Shown piece after piece: positions 1-6,409 of a DNA stretch of 14,686 bases (position 1 is the stretch's first letter; the number at the start of each line of letters is the position of its first letter). The position numbers and the translations under genes were made by a program. The notes under the pieces are model-generated. The model was given only the letters and a program-made list of their open reading frames with translations. It searched no databases and was not told the origin of the DNA. Source of the DNA: Kiritimatiellia bacterium (GTDB lineage: Bacteria; Verrucomicrobiota; Kiritimatiellia; RFP12; UBA1067). The stretch is from NCBI GenBank assembly GCA_017999015.1, contig JAGOBZ010000029.1, positions 1 through 14,686 on the forward strand, read 5' to 3'.

Positions 1-199
1 GCACAAACCACTCGTCGACCAGCCGTCTGACGCGTTCACCATCCGCATCGTGTGCCAACGCCACATGCAACACATCCGACTCCAGGCTGACCCGTTTCCA
101 GACCGAATGCGTCACGCAAAGTCGGCATGCGCGACCGAGATAGTAGACGAGATCGCCGTTTTGAAGACCCTCTCGGATTTGCGAGGATAAATGGTCCAT
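1..199 (-). CDS. Unidentified protein, N-terminal part (cut by window edge)
   Basis: An open frame begins with ATG at 199 and runs off the left edge, giving 66 residues without a stop. The visible protein starts MDHLSSQIREGLQNGDLVYY and continues with a Cys-x-x-Cys pair (residues 29 and 32, in RACRLCV) and an acidic/basic helix-like end (DADGERVRRLVDEWFV). There is no signal peptide or membrane segment, so a cytoplasmic protein is likely. I do not recognise the family. The ribosome-binding site is weak (a GGGG tract about 10 bases upstream). It is on the same strand as, and downstream of, the 282-residue coiled-coil gene, but a 179-bp gap with its own candidate promoter separates them, so independent transcription is plausible. 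The frame is seen directly; that it is a real gene is inferred from its start, its open length and its position. Confidence 0.55.
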   Translation of the reverse strand, partial: MDHLSSQIREGLQNGDLVYYLGRACRLCVTHSVWKRVSLESDVLHVALAHDADGERVRRLVDEWFV

Positions 200-248
200 A
201 AAGCGACACCCCGTTACCGCACGTATGCCCGAATTAAAACCAAGTGAT

Positions 249-277
249 ATTGTGCCAGTACGGGCTAAAATCTTCAA
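249..277 (-). promoter_or_regulatory. Candidate sigma-70 promoter for the leftmost gene
   Basis: On the minus strand, TTGAAG (277-272, 4 of 6 matches to the -35 consensus) is followed after 17 bases by CACAAT (254-249, 4 of 6 matches to the -10 consensus). It lies about 50 bases upstream of the ATG at 199. The spacing is ideal but the hexamers are moderate, so this remains a candidate. Confidence 0.3.
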
Positions 278-302
278 CCTCGAACCTGGCGACGGCGGGG
301 AT

Positions 303-318
303 ACGGGCGTATGCCCGT
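303..318. repeat. Small perfect hairpin with repeated core
   Basis: ACGGGC, loop GTAT, GCCCGT forms a perfect 6-bp stem. The ten bases CGTATGCCCG within it (308-317) also occur at 222-231, so the intergenic region holds a direct repeat 86 bases apart. On the minus strand it lies about 60 bases after the stop codon of the 282-residue gene. It has no T-tract, so a classical intrinsic terminator is not supported. Confidence 0.4.
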
Positions 319-333
319 TTCACTGACCGTTGA

Positions 334-360
334 GTTCCAGGTTTCAGGTTTCTGGTTTCG
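334..360. repeat. Short degenerate 7-bp period array
   Basis: Successive heptamers GTTCCAG, GTTTCAG, GTTTCTG and GTTTCG repeat with an exact 7-base period immediately beyond the stop codon of the 282-residue gene. The period is the same as that of the array near 14489-14523, but the sequence differs. Nothing else in the gap resembles coding sequence. Confidence 0.5.
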
Positions 361-378
361 ACAATTCCTCCCTCCTCC

Positions 379-1227
379 TCAACGCAGTTCAGTTTTGTCA
401 GTTCTCGGCGCCCCCGCAGACGACGGCCCGTCCCTGCCCCTGCGAGGCCCAAAGCCGCCCGGCATCATGGAGGTCTGTTCAAAGATCGTCTGGATGTGCT
501 CGCTGAATGCCTGGACGTCGTCGCCTGAATACCCGGCCGCTTTTGCGGTCGCTTCCAGCAGATAGCGACGTTCTGACTCGTAGAGTTGGCCCAGACTCAT
601 CATGGCCTCGCGCATCTCATGCCGCACGGCTTCGCCCTCTTCGCCGCGCGGGCGCCCGTTTTCCATCATGTCCGCCATCAGCGCGTTCATGCGGGCTACG
701 GTGGCCAACAGTTGCTCATGGTTCTGTCGTTGTTCAGGCGTCATCCCCGCGACATCGATCGCATCCAGAAAATCTTCACGGTCACGCACGCGCTGTTCCA
801 TATTCTGGCGGAAATCCTCGCGTCGGCGCTGCATATCGGCATATTGATCGGGATTCTCACGCCGCATCTGATCCATACGTTCTTCCCACGACTGGCGTCG
901 GCCGCGATCCCCGCGTTGCTCTTTGCCCGGCTCGGCCTCTTGCGGCGGTTCGGGCTGTTGCACACGCGCCGTTTCGTACTCGGCCAAAGCCTTCTCCAAA
1001 TCACTCACGCGTCGGCGCAAGACATCGGCATCACGTTTAGCGCTTTCGTCGCGGACAGCCACACCACGGACCGGCGCTTCCGGTGCGCGGACGGTTTCTG
1101 GAACACCGCCACCGCCGGCCTCGGGCACTGCCACAGACAGACTGTACCTGAGGTGCTCCATACCCGCACCTGCCATTGCACAGATTAACGCACCCACCAC
1201 CCAACTCACTTTGCGTTTGGCCTTCAT
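379..1227 (-). CDS. Membrane-anchored or exported coiled-coil protein, 282 aa, unknown function
   Basis: The ATG at 1227 has an AGGAG ribosome-binding site four bases upstream. Residues 1-7 are basic (MKAKRKV) and residues 8-23 are a hydrophobic stretch (WVVGALICAMAGAGM), which reads as a signal anchor or signal peptide. The mature part has three zones. Residues 35-60 are low-complexity Gly/Pro/Val. Residues 60-90 form a predicted coiled coil (DADVLRRRVSDLEKALAEYE), followed by a Pro/Glu linker. Residues 105-250 are highly charged and helical, rich in Arg, Glu, Met and Gln (EERMDQMRRENPDQYADMQR). The end is Gly/Pro/Arg-rich and probably disordered. The MTPEQRQNHEQLL segment (162-174) loosely recalls the LTxxQ motifs of Spy/CpxP-like periplasmic proteins, but the match is weak. 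It lies downstream of the sialidase-like gene on the same strand with a 131-bp gap. Real gene: confident. Function: unknown. Confidence 0.82.
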   Translation of the reverse strand: MKAKRKVSWVVGALICAMAGAGMEHLRYSLSVAVPEAGGGGVPETVRAPEAPVRGVAVRDESAKRDADVLRRRVSDLEKALAEYETARVQQPEPPQEAEPGKEQRGDRGRRQSWEERMDQMRRENPDQYADMQRRREDFRQNMEQRVRDREDFLDAIDVAGMTPEQRQNHEQLLATVARMNALMADMMENGRPRGEEGEAVRHEMREAMMSLGQLYESERRYLLEATAKAAGYSGDDVQAFSEHIQTIFEQTSMMPGGFGPRRGRDGPSSAGAPRTDKTELR

Positions 1228-1318
1228 AAAGCTCCTGTTTGATTTTTGAATGTCAGAAGCCGCCAGAAGATGATGTTCAATCTGTGTAATCTGCGGATAG
1301 AGATACGCAAGACTGGAA

Positions 1319-1337
1319 GAGGGGGCGCCTCGCCCTC
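1319..1337 (-). terminator. Possible weak terminator hairpin after the sialidase-like gene
   Basis: On the minus strand the arms GAGGGCG and CGCCCCCTC pair around a three-base loop with a two-base bulge, about 20 bases after the stop at 1359. Only TTCC follows, with no T-run, so termination is possible but unproven. The neighbouring stretch at about 1280-1297 (minus strand ATCCGCAGATTACACAGATT) resembles AT-rich intergenic repeats I recall from other environmental genomes; that resemblance is from memory only. Confidence 0.3.
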
Positions 1338-1358
1338 AGCCACGTAACAAATCGGTTT

Positions 1359-3134
1359 TCAATGCGGGCTCGTCACCGCACGATAATTGCCTATCGCTTC
1401 AGTGGTTCGCAGGGCGCGGTCGTAAAGCCTGAGGCCCAGCACGGACGGCGCAAGGAACGCCTGGAAGGTTCCGTTCACATCCCCCATCTCCAGCGGCAGA
1501 CGGCCCCAGCCATACGGGCGCGCCGTTCCTCCATCACAGAAAACGCCATCGGCGATGACGGTAATCACTGCGGCCGAAAAATCACAGACGAAAACAACGT
1601 GATGGCGCTTCCCCGCCTGGATCACTCCGGGATCGGTGTGCCAGACCGCAGCCCGCGAGCCATCTCCGAGTTCGATCGCCAGCGTGGGGCGTCCGCCCAA
1701 CTCCGAAGTCACAACACGCACCCCGCGGCCGTCATCCGCCATGGTCGAGAACAGGGTTTGCCCCGATCCCGCATCAGCCAAGTCCAGCCACAGCTCAATC
1801 GTCGCCCCGCCGTTCGCCATGTCGCCGAACCCGCGCGGCACCGTGGGGCGCGATGCGGCATGCCCCTCATCGATTTTTTCCAGGAGCAACCCGTTGGTGC
1901 ATACACCCTTGACCTGGTGCTGGTTCCACAAACCGTCCAGCAGGGTGCGGTCAAGCGGGTGGACACGCGCCACCGTCTTCTGCGTTTCTGTCAGCCAGAA
2001 GCGTCCTTCGTGTTCGATCAAATCGGGATAGCTCATGCGGATCGCCACGTTGGCGTCGAACAGGACCAGTTCTGGTTCCGACCAACGGATAAAGCCGTCG
2101 GCGTGTCTCACGCCGCCCGCTAGAAAGGCCGGATTACGCCCCGCCCAGGACTTGCCGCCGTGATGATGGAACCAGAAGAGATGCTTGCCCTCTGACGTCA
2201 CAAACACTTTGGGACAGGCGCGCGGCGTCTTGAACGCCCGTTGCCCGGGAGCCACCGTCATGGGTTCGGGCAACGTCCAGGTGAGCCCGTTGTCCCGGCT
2301 GTAGCTCTGCCCAGGTGCGCCGTTCTCGGTGCGGAAGACACAGAGGAGATCGTTCCCGGCGAGCGGCACCAGGTTGTGTTCCTCTTGGACACTGCCCAAC
2401 GCCGGGTTACGAATACCGTTGTCACCGTCCGGCAACAGACGGAAATCAAGCTTGTCGGGGTCGCGTTCCGTCAGAATGTTCGACGCCTCCACCACCCACC
2501 CCTCTCCGTCCCGCATAAAATACTGGCCGAGCTTGGTGAACGCGAAATAGACTTTGCCGTTTTGGGTTTTCGGCTTATCGATGCCCCAGAAGTGACAGAC
2601 CTCGCCGCGCCACGGATTTTTCCTGTCGACCGCAGTCACGCGAATCGGAATGCGGAAGCGCTGCGCCGACCACGTCGCACCCTCGTCGTCAGAATATCTG
2701 AAGGCGTACCATCCGTGCGTATCGGACCGCACGCGCCGGTCTGATCCGGGGAGTGTCACGATATTGTCGCCGTTGTACGTGTAGAACGCATAGATTCGTC
2801 CGTATGGCGTGACCAGCGGCGTGACCCATGAGGCCTCGGGGCCGCTATCGGGTTCGATCGGGACCAGCTCCGACCAGGTCTTGCCTTGATCGCGGCTAAC
2901 CGTCGCAACGACATGCTGCCCCTGCTGTCCCTCCAGCCCCTTTCCGGTCGTCAGTGTGCAAACCCAGGTCCCGTTCGATGTGACAACGACGTACGGCTGA
3001 TCCGCATAACCTTCACTCGGTATGCGCAAACCGTTAACGATGTTGCGCGGATCGGCGACTCGCACAGCGGAAAGATCCGCAGCGCCGACCGTCCACCACA
3101 AAACCGAAAAAAGCACAACCCATAAACCACGCAT
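1359..3134 (-). CDS. Exported sialidase-like (BNR/Asp-box) protein with LamG-like C-terminus, 591 aa
   Basis: The chosen ATG at 3134 has GGAGG eight bases upstream; the in-frame TTG at 3149 lies beyond that site and is not needed. Residues 1-18 (MRGLWVVLFSVLWWTVGA) form a signal peptide. Three Asp-boxes of the form S-x-D-x-G-x-T-W are visible: SRDQGKTW (80-87), SDDEGATW (148-155) and SRDNGLTW (279-286). This points to a six-bladed beta-propeller of the sialidase/neuraminidase superfamily over roughly residues 20-430. Residues 440-590 look like a concanavalin/LamG-type sandwich and end with the characteristic LRLYDRALRTTEAIGNYRA pattern. The family includes exo-alpha-sialidases and many propellers that act on other glycans or only bind. 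I could not assign the catalytic Arg triad and Tyr/Glu pair with certainty, so sialidase activity is inference. It probably works outside the cytoplasm on host or environmental glycans. It is transcribed away from the FAD dehydrogenase operon, from its own promoter. Confidence 0.88.
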   Translation of the reverse strand: MRGLWVVLFSVLWWTVGAADLSAVRVADPRNIVNGLRIPSEGYADQPYVVVTSNGTWVCTLTTGKGLEGQQGQHVVATVSRDQGKTWSELVPIEPDSGPEASWVTPLVTPYGRIYAFYTYNGDNIVTLPGSDRRVRSDTHGWYAFRYSDDEGATWSAQRFRIPIRVTAVDRKNPWRGEVCHFWGIDKPKTQNGKVYFAFTKLGQYFMRDGEGWVVEASNILTERDPDKLDFRLLPDGDNGIRNPALGSVQEEHNLVPLAGNDLLCVFRTENGAPGQSYSRDNGLTWTLPEPMTVAPGQRAFKTPRACPKVFVTSEGKHLFWFHHHGGKSWAGRNPAFLAGGVRHADGFIRWSEPELVLFDANVAIRMSYPDLIEHEGRFWLTETQKTVARVHPLDRTLLDGLWNQHQVKGVCTNGLLLEKIDEGHAASRPTVPRGFGDMANGGATIELWLDLADAGSGQTLFSTMADDGRGVRVVTSELGGRPTLAIELGDGSRAAVWHTDPGVIQAGKRHHVVFVCDFSAAVITVIADGVFCDGGTARPYGWGRLPLEMGDVNGTFQAFLAPSVLGLRLYDRALRTTEAIGNYRAVTSPH

Positions 3135-3142
3135 GACAGCCA

Positions 3143-3147
3143 CCTCC
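3143..3147 (-). promoter_or_regulatory. Ribosome-binding site that fixes the sialidase-like start
   Basis: Perfect GGAGG on the minus strand, eight bases before the ATG at 3134. It rules against the in-frame TTG at 3149, which would place this site inside the coding region. Confidence 0.8.
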
Positions 3148-3158
3148 AATTGCTGAGT

Positions 3159-3187
3159 ACGATAACCGGTTGAACCGTGTGGGTCAA
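3159..3187 (-). promoter_or_regulatory. Promoter of the sialidase-like gene
   Basis: On the minus strand, TTGACC (3187-3182, 5 of 6 matches) and TATCGT (3164-3159, 4 of 6) are separated by exactly 17 bases. Transcription would start near 3152, giving a short leader that carries the ribosome-binding site. The spacer contains a palindrome that may be an operator. Confidence 0.55.
3164..3171. promoter_or_regulatory. Candidate operator, palindrome AACCGGTT in the promoter spacer
   Basis: AACCGGTT is a perfect palindrome with central CG. It fits the AAnCGnTT core known for LacI/CcpA-family operators, and it sits between the -35 and -10 elements of the sialidase-like gene, where a repressor would block transcription. 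An overlapping second inverted repeat, CGGTT-G-AACCG, spans 3167-3177. The regulator family is inferred from the motif alone; no regulator gene is in the window. Confidence 0.3.
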
Positions 3188-3203
3188 GATGCTCGAACGC
3201 AGC

Positions 3204-3233
3204 TTGCGTAAAACGCCCACGCGCGGGTATACT
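3204..3233 (+). promoter_or_regulatory. Promoter of the FAD dehydrogenase/yajD/MBL operon
   Basis: TTGCGT (3204-3209) and TATACT (3228-3233, 5 of 6 matches to the -10 consensus) are separated by 18 bases. Transcription would start near 3240 and give a leader of about 100 bases before the ATG at 3341. The leader contains a perfect 6-bp hairpin, CCCGCG-ATG-CGCGGG (3288-3302). Confidence 0.5.
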
Positions 3234-3340
3234 GCGGCATTGTTAGAACACTTCCTGTAAACGTGTTTGATCGGCATCCCCTAACACCCCGCGATGCGCG
3301 GGTCAGGCTGACGGTCACAGTGAGGATAACGACAACGCTT

Positions 3341-4924
3341 ATGCAAAAAACTCTGGACCTCGCCCTCTCCCCCTGTGATTCCGCCGACCCCGAGCGCCTT
3401 GCTTTTCATGCTGCACAGGAGTTGGGTGTCAGCCCCGACCGTATCACGGACCTCCGCGTCATTCGCCGATCTGTAGATGCCCGACGCCGGCATCTGATCG
3501 TCAACCTGCGCGTACAGGTCGTGTCGGATGAGCCGACTCCGGTTGTTGCGGCGGCGCAGTTTGATTTTCCCGATGTGTCTCACCGTGATCCCGTGCTCGT
3601 GATCGGTGCCGGCCCAGCAGGCCTCTTCGCGGCGCTCCGCCTGATCGAACGCGGCTTCAAGCCGATTGTGCTTGAACGCGGCAAGGAGGTCGGCGAACGA
3701 AAACGTGACATCGCCTTGATCCACCGCGAGCACGCGCTCAACCCCGAGTCCAACTACTGTTTCGGCGAAGGTGGCGCCGGCACTTTCTCCGACGGCAAAC
3801 TCTATACGCGTTCCAAGAAACGCGGCGACAACCGCCGCGCGCTGGAGCTGCTCCACGCCCACGGCGCATCGGAGTCGATTCTGTACGAAGCCCATCCGCA
3901 CATCGGTTCCGACCGCCTGCCCGCCATCGTCGCGGGCCTGCGCCGCACCATCCGGCAGGCAGGCGGCGATATCCTCTTCAACACACGCGCCAATGGTTTC
4001 GTGATCCGCAACCAACGCATTCTCGGCGTGACCACGCAGCGCGGCGACACCCTTGAAGCCCGTGCCGTGATCCTGGCCACCGGCCATTCCGCACGTGACA
4101 TCTACGAGTTGCTGTTTCGAGAGAAAATCGCTTTGGAAGCCAAATCCTTCGCGATGGGCGTGCGCATCGAACACCCTCAAGCGTTGATCAATGAGATCCA
4201 GTATCACCGCGATCCTCAGATGGCTTTTCTTCCGCCCGCCGCCTACTCCTTAGTCCACCAAGCCGCGGGACGTGGCGTCTACTCGTTCTGCATGTGCCCG
4301 GGCGGTTTTATTGTGCCGGCCGCCACCGCGCTCAACGAAGTCGTGGTCAATGGCATGTCCCCCTCCCTGCGCAATTCGCCGTTCGCCAACGCCGGACTGG
4401 TCGTCGAAATCCGGACTGAAGATCTGACCGCCTTCGTGCCGCAGCACGGTCCGCTGGCCGGCCTCCGCTGCCAGCAGGCCCTCGAACACGAGGCCTTCAA
4501 CCACGCCGGCGGCGGCCAGACCGCGCCGGCGCAACGCGTCACCGATTTTCTGGCTGGGCGGGCCTCTCAGGATCTTCCGGAAAGCTCCTACATCCCCGGC
4601 CTCTACGCCACGAACCTGGCAGCGTGGCTGCCGCGAGCGATCGGCACGCGCCTGTGCGAGGGGTTGAAGGCCTTTGAAGGCAAGCTGCGCGGCTTTGTCA
4701 CGCGCGAGGCGGTCCTGGTCGGCGTCGAGTCGCGCACCTCCGCGCCGGTTCGCATTCCGCGCGACCGCGAAACCCTGCAGCACATCTCCCTTCAGGGCCT
4801 CTACCCGTGTGGCGAAGGCGCGGGTTACGCAGGCGGCATACTCTCCTCCGCGATTGACGGTGAAAACGCCGCCGAAGCCGCCGCCCGCGCGCTCGGCGCC
4901 ACACAACAGGCCAATCCGCTATGA
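3341..4924 (+). CDS. FAD-dependent dehydrogenase, COG2509 type, 527 aa
   Basis: The protein has a small N-terminal domain (residues 1-80) containing IRRSVDARRRHLIVNLRV, typical of the COG2509 group. A Rossmann FAD-binding motif follows, VIGAGPAGLFAALRLIERG (GxGxxG at 89-94), with VLERG closing the dinucleotide fold. Further family signatures are the conserved YCFGEGGAGTFSDGKLYTRS and a C-terminal GLYPCGEGAGYAGGILSSA that contacts FAD. The family is widespread but biochemically uncharacterised; a soluble flavin oxidoreductase is the safe call. I chose the ATG at 3341 because family members begin just before the first beta strand. An AGGA lies 14 bases upstream, a long spacing. GTG codons at 3320 and 3263 are open in frame but would add residues unlike the family. 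The stop overlaps the next gene's start (ATGA), implying coupled translation. Confident in family, not in substrate. Confidence 0.9.
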   Translation: MQKTLDLALSPCDSADPERLAFHAAQELGVSPDRITDLRVIRRSVDARRRHLIVNLRVQVVSDEPTPVVAAAQFDFPDVSHRDPVLVIGAGPAGLFAALRLIERGFKPIVLERGKEVGERKRDIALIHREHALNPESNYCFGEGGAGTFSDGKLYTRSKKRGDNRRALELLHAHGASESILYEAHPHIGSDRLPAIVAGLRRTIRQAGGDILFNTRANGFVIRNQRILGVTTQRGDTLEARAVILATGHSARDIYELLFREKIALEAKSFAMGVRIEHPQALINEIQYHRDPQMAFLPPAAYSLVHQAAGRGVYSFCMCPGGFIVPAATALNEVVVNGMSPSLRNSPFANAGLVVEIRTEDLTAFVPQHGPLAGLRCQQALEHEAFNHAGGGQTAPAQRVTDFLAGRASQDLPESSYIPGLYATNLAAWLPRAIGTRLCEGLKAFEGKLRGFVTREAVLVGVESRTSAPVRIPRDRETLQHISLQGLYPCGEGAGYAGGILSSAIDGENAAEAAARALGATQQANPL

Positions 4925-5328
4925 AACCTCAAACGCCAGCGTCCCCTGAACGCCGCGCCCAACTGCAAGCCGAACTCCGCCGCGACATCGCCGCGCGCCA
5001 AGAAGGCTATCGCGAGAAAGCGCTGCGCGTCCTGCCGCACGTCTGTGCAAGCTGTGGCCGCAGTTTCGACAGCAAACGCCTCAAGGAGCTGACCGTCCAC
5101 CATAAGGATCATAACCACAACAACAATCCGCCGGACGGCAGCAACTGGGAACTGCTCTGCATCTACTGCCATGACCACGAGCACGAAAAGACCCTGCTGG
5201 GCGGCTACTACGAAGGTGCGCGCGCCCAAAAGGACACCCTCAAGCCGTCAATCTTTTCTCAGTTCTCCGCACTCGACAGCCTGCTGCCCCCACCTCACGA
5301 CACAGGCACGCCGGAGGAGGCCCCATGA
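4921..5328 (+). CDS. yajD: YajD-type HNH nuclease, 135 aa
   Basis: The core VCASCGRSF...LKELTVHHKDHNHNNNPPDGSNWELLCIYCHDHEHEK closely follows, from memory, the E. coli YajD pattern. Zinc-binding cysteines are C42, C45, C80 and C83. The HNH residues are H60-H61, N75 and H84. The N-terminal 25 residues are charged and helical, and the C-terminal 40 residues are variable. It is a small cytoplasmic putative metal-dependent nuclease; the cellular role of YajD is not well established to my knowledge. The start overlaps the previous stop by four bases and the end overlaps the next start by four bases, so it is firmly embedded in the operon. It has no strong ribosome-binding site of its own, consistent with translational coupling. 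Family assignment is confident; whether it works with its flavoprotein and hydrolase neighbours is unknown. Confidence 0.9.
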   Translation: MKPQTPASPERRAQLQAELRRDIAARQEGYREKALRVLPHVCASCGRSFDSKRLKELTVHHKDHNHNNNPPDGSNWELLCIYCHDHEHEKTLLGGYYEGARAQKDTLKPSIFSQFSALDSLLPPPHDTGTPEEAP

Positions 5329-6224
5329 GAAACAGCCTCTCCCGCCGCCGCTTTCTCGCACGTACGTTCGCAGTGGGCGCTGCCGCTGCTGCCCTGCCGG
5401 CACGCAGGTCTCGCGCCGCAGCCGACGATCCCTCGCAGCCGATCGCCATCCGCACGCTCGGCACCGGCGCGGCCGATCACGACTGGAAGCGGCTCGGCGA
5501 GCCCGGCGTGCGCGGCTCCGCCGCGACGCTGATTGACGGGCACGTTCTGATCGATTGCGGCACAACCGGCTTCGCAAACCTCACGCGCTTCGATATTCAG
5601 CCACGCGCACTGACCGATCTGCTGATCACCCATTCGCACGGCGACCACTTCGCTCCCGACCAGATCCGCAACGTGCTGGAAGCGCGCGGCCCCGACCTGC
5701 CGCCACTCGGCATCTGGGCCTCGCCCCAAGCGCTTGCCACGCTGGCGCGTGCACTGCCGGACCGCCGCTACACGGGCCGTCCGCTCGTCGCGGGCACGGT
5801 CTTCGACGTAGGCCGACAGCACGTCACCGCGCTGCCCGCCAACCATCTGCTGCCTGACCCTTCCGAGCAGGCACTGCACTTTCTGATCGAAACGCCGCAC
5901 GGGATCCTGCTCTACGCGCTTGACGGCGCCTGGCTGCTCAAACAGGCGCGGCTCCTGATCGGGAAACGGCGGCTTGACATGATCATCTGGGACGCCACGG
6001 TCGCGAACAGCGGCGATTTCCGCGCTTTTGAGCACAACGACCTCGCCATGATCGGGCTGATGATGGCGTCGCTCACCACGACCGGTGCCGTCGACAGCCG
6101 GACCGCCTGCGTGCTCGATCACGTCGCCCGCACACTCTGGCCAGCCGATCTTCAAGCGGCGGCAAAACTCGCGTCCGACCGCGGCTGGGTTCTTGCCGCA
6201 GACGGCATGACGTTCCACCTGTAA
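5325..6224 (+). CDS. Tat-exported metallo-beta-lactamase-fold hydrolase, 299 aa
   Basis: A twin-arginine signal is clear: SRRRFLA (residues 6-12) followed by a hydrophobic Ala-rich stretch (13-24) and RSRAAA, a plausible cleavage region. Export in folded, metal-loaded form is therefore expected. The mature domain has the MBL metal site: THSHGDHF gives H103, H105, D107 and H108; H174, D200 and H266 (VLDHVART) are placed to complete a two-metal site. The LGTGAADHDW start resembles phosphodiesterase-like members (PhnP or RNase Z branches) more than antibiotic lactamases. A GGAGGAGG sequence ends four bases before the ATG at 5325, which overlaps the yajD stop. The substrate is unknown; an exported phosphodiester or cyclic-phosphate hydrolase is a guess. 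It is the last gene of the rightward operon, followed directly by a large palindrome. Confidence 0.88.
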   Translation: MRNSLSRRRFLARTFAVGAAAAALPARRSRAAADDPSQPIAIRTLGTGAADHDWKRLGEPGVRGSAATLIDGHVLIDCGTTGFANLTRFDIQPRALTDLLITHSHGDHFAPDQIRNVLEARGPDLPPLGIWASPQALATLARALPDRRYTGRPLVAGTVFDVGRQHVTALPANHLLPDPSEQALHFLIETPHGILLYALDGAWLLKQARLLIGKRRLDMIIWDATVANSGDFRAFEHNDLAMIGLMMASLTTTGAVDSRTACVLDHVARTLWPADLQAAAKLASDRGWVLAADGMTFHL

Positions 6225-6226
6225 CG

Positions 6227-6368
6227 CCACAGCCGAAAAGTTCTTAGACTATATACGGGCATCAGACACACGGGAGGGGCAAGCGTCTGCTTGCCCTTGG
6301 ACGAGCAGACGCTCGCCCCTCCCTGTGTGTGGGACCGCCCGTTTAGTCCATATACTTTTCGGCAGTGG
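6227..6368. repeat. 142-bp imperfect palindromic element between convergent genes
   Basis: The outermost arms CCACAGCCGAAAAGT (6227-6241) and ACTTTTCGGCAGTGG (6354-6368) differ by one base. The imperfect pairing continues inwards to ACGGGC (6255-6260) and GCCCGT (6337-6342). Inside, CACACGGGAGGGGC (from 6267) pairs with GCCCCTCCCTGTGTG (to 6328). The centre holds two smaller hairpins, GGCAAGC-GTCT-GCTTGCC and CGAGC-AGAC-GCTCG, whose sequences are also inverted copies of each other. Almost the whole element can fold as one long hairpin or a cruciform. It begins three bases after the MBL stop and ends 42 bases short of the glycoside hydrolase stop. It could act as a bidirectional terminator, although there is no T-run, and its architecture resembles a non-autonomous MITE or REP-like element. 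No coding capacity is evident. Confidence 0.75.
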
Positions 6369-6409
6369 TATAAGAGCGCACACTGCCGCGCGCTATGCGG
6401 CCACTCGGA

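Noticed and set aside
249..260. Sigma-54 promoter (TGGCAC on the minus strand)
   Set aside because: The required TTGC element at the correct spacing is absent.
3263..3340. GTG start at 3263 for the FAD dehydrogenase
   Set aside because: The added 26 residues do not resemble the family N-terminus and they read through the leader hairpin; the ATG at 3341 fits the family.
3281..4207. A 308-codon minus-strand open frame opposite the FAD dehydrogenase
   Set aside because: It is a shadow of a clear flavoprotein with GxGxxG and family motifs; it has no recognisable domain.
5295..6230. A 311-codon minus-strand open frame opposite the MBL gene
   Set aside because: The plus-strand frame carries a Tat signal and a complete metal site; the antisense frame has neither a domain nor a ribosome-binding site.
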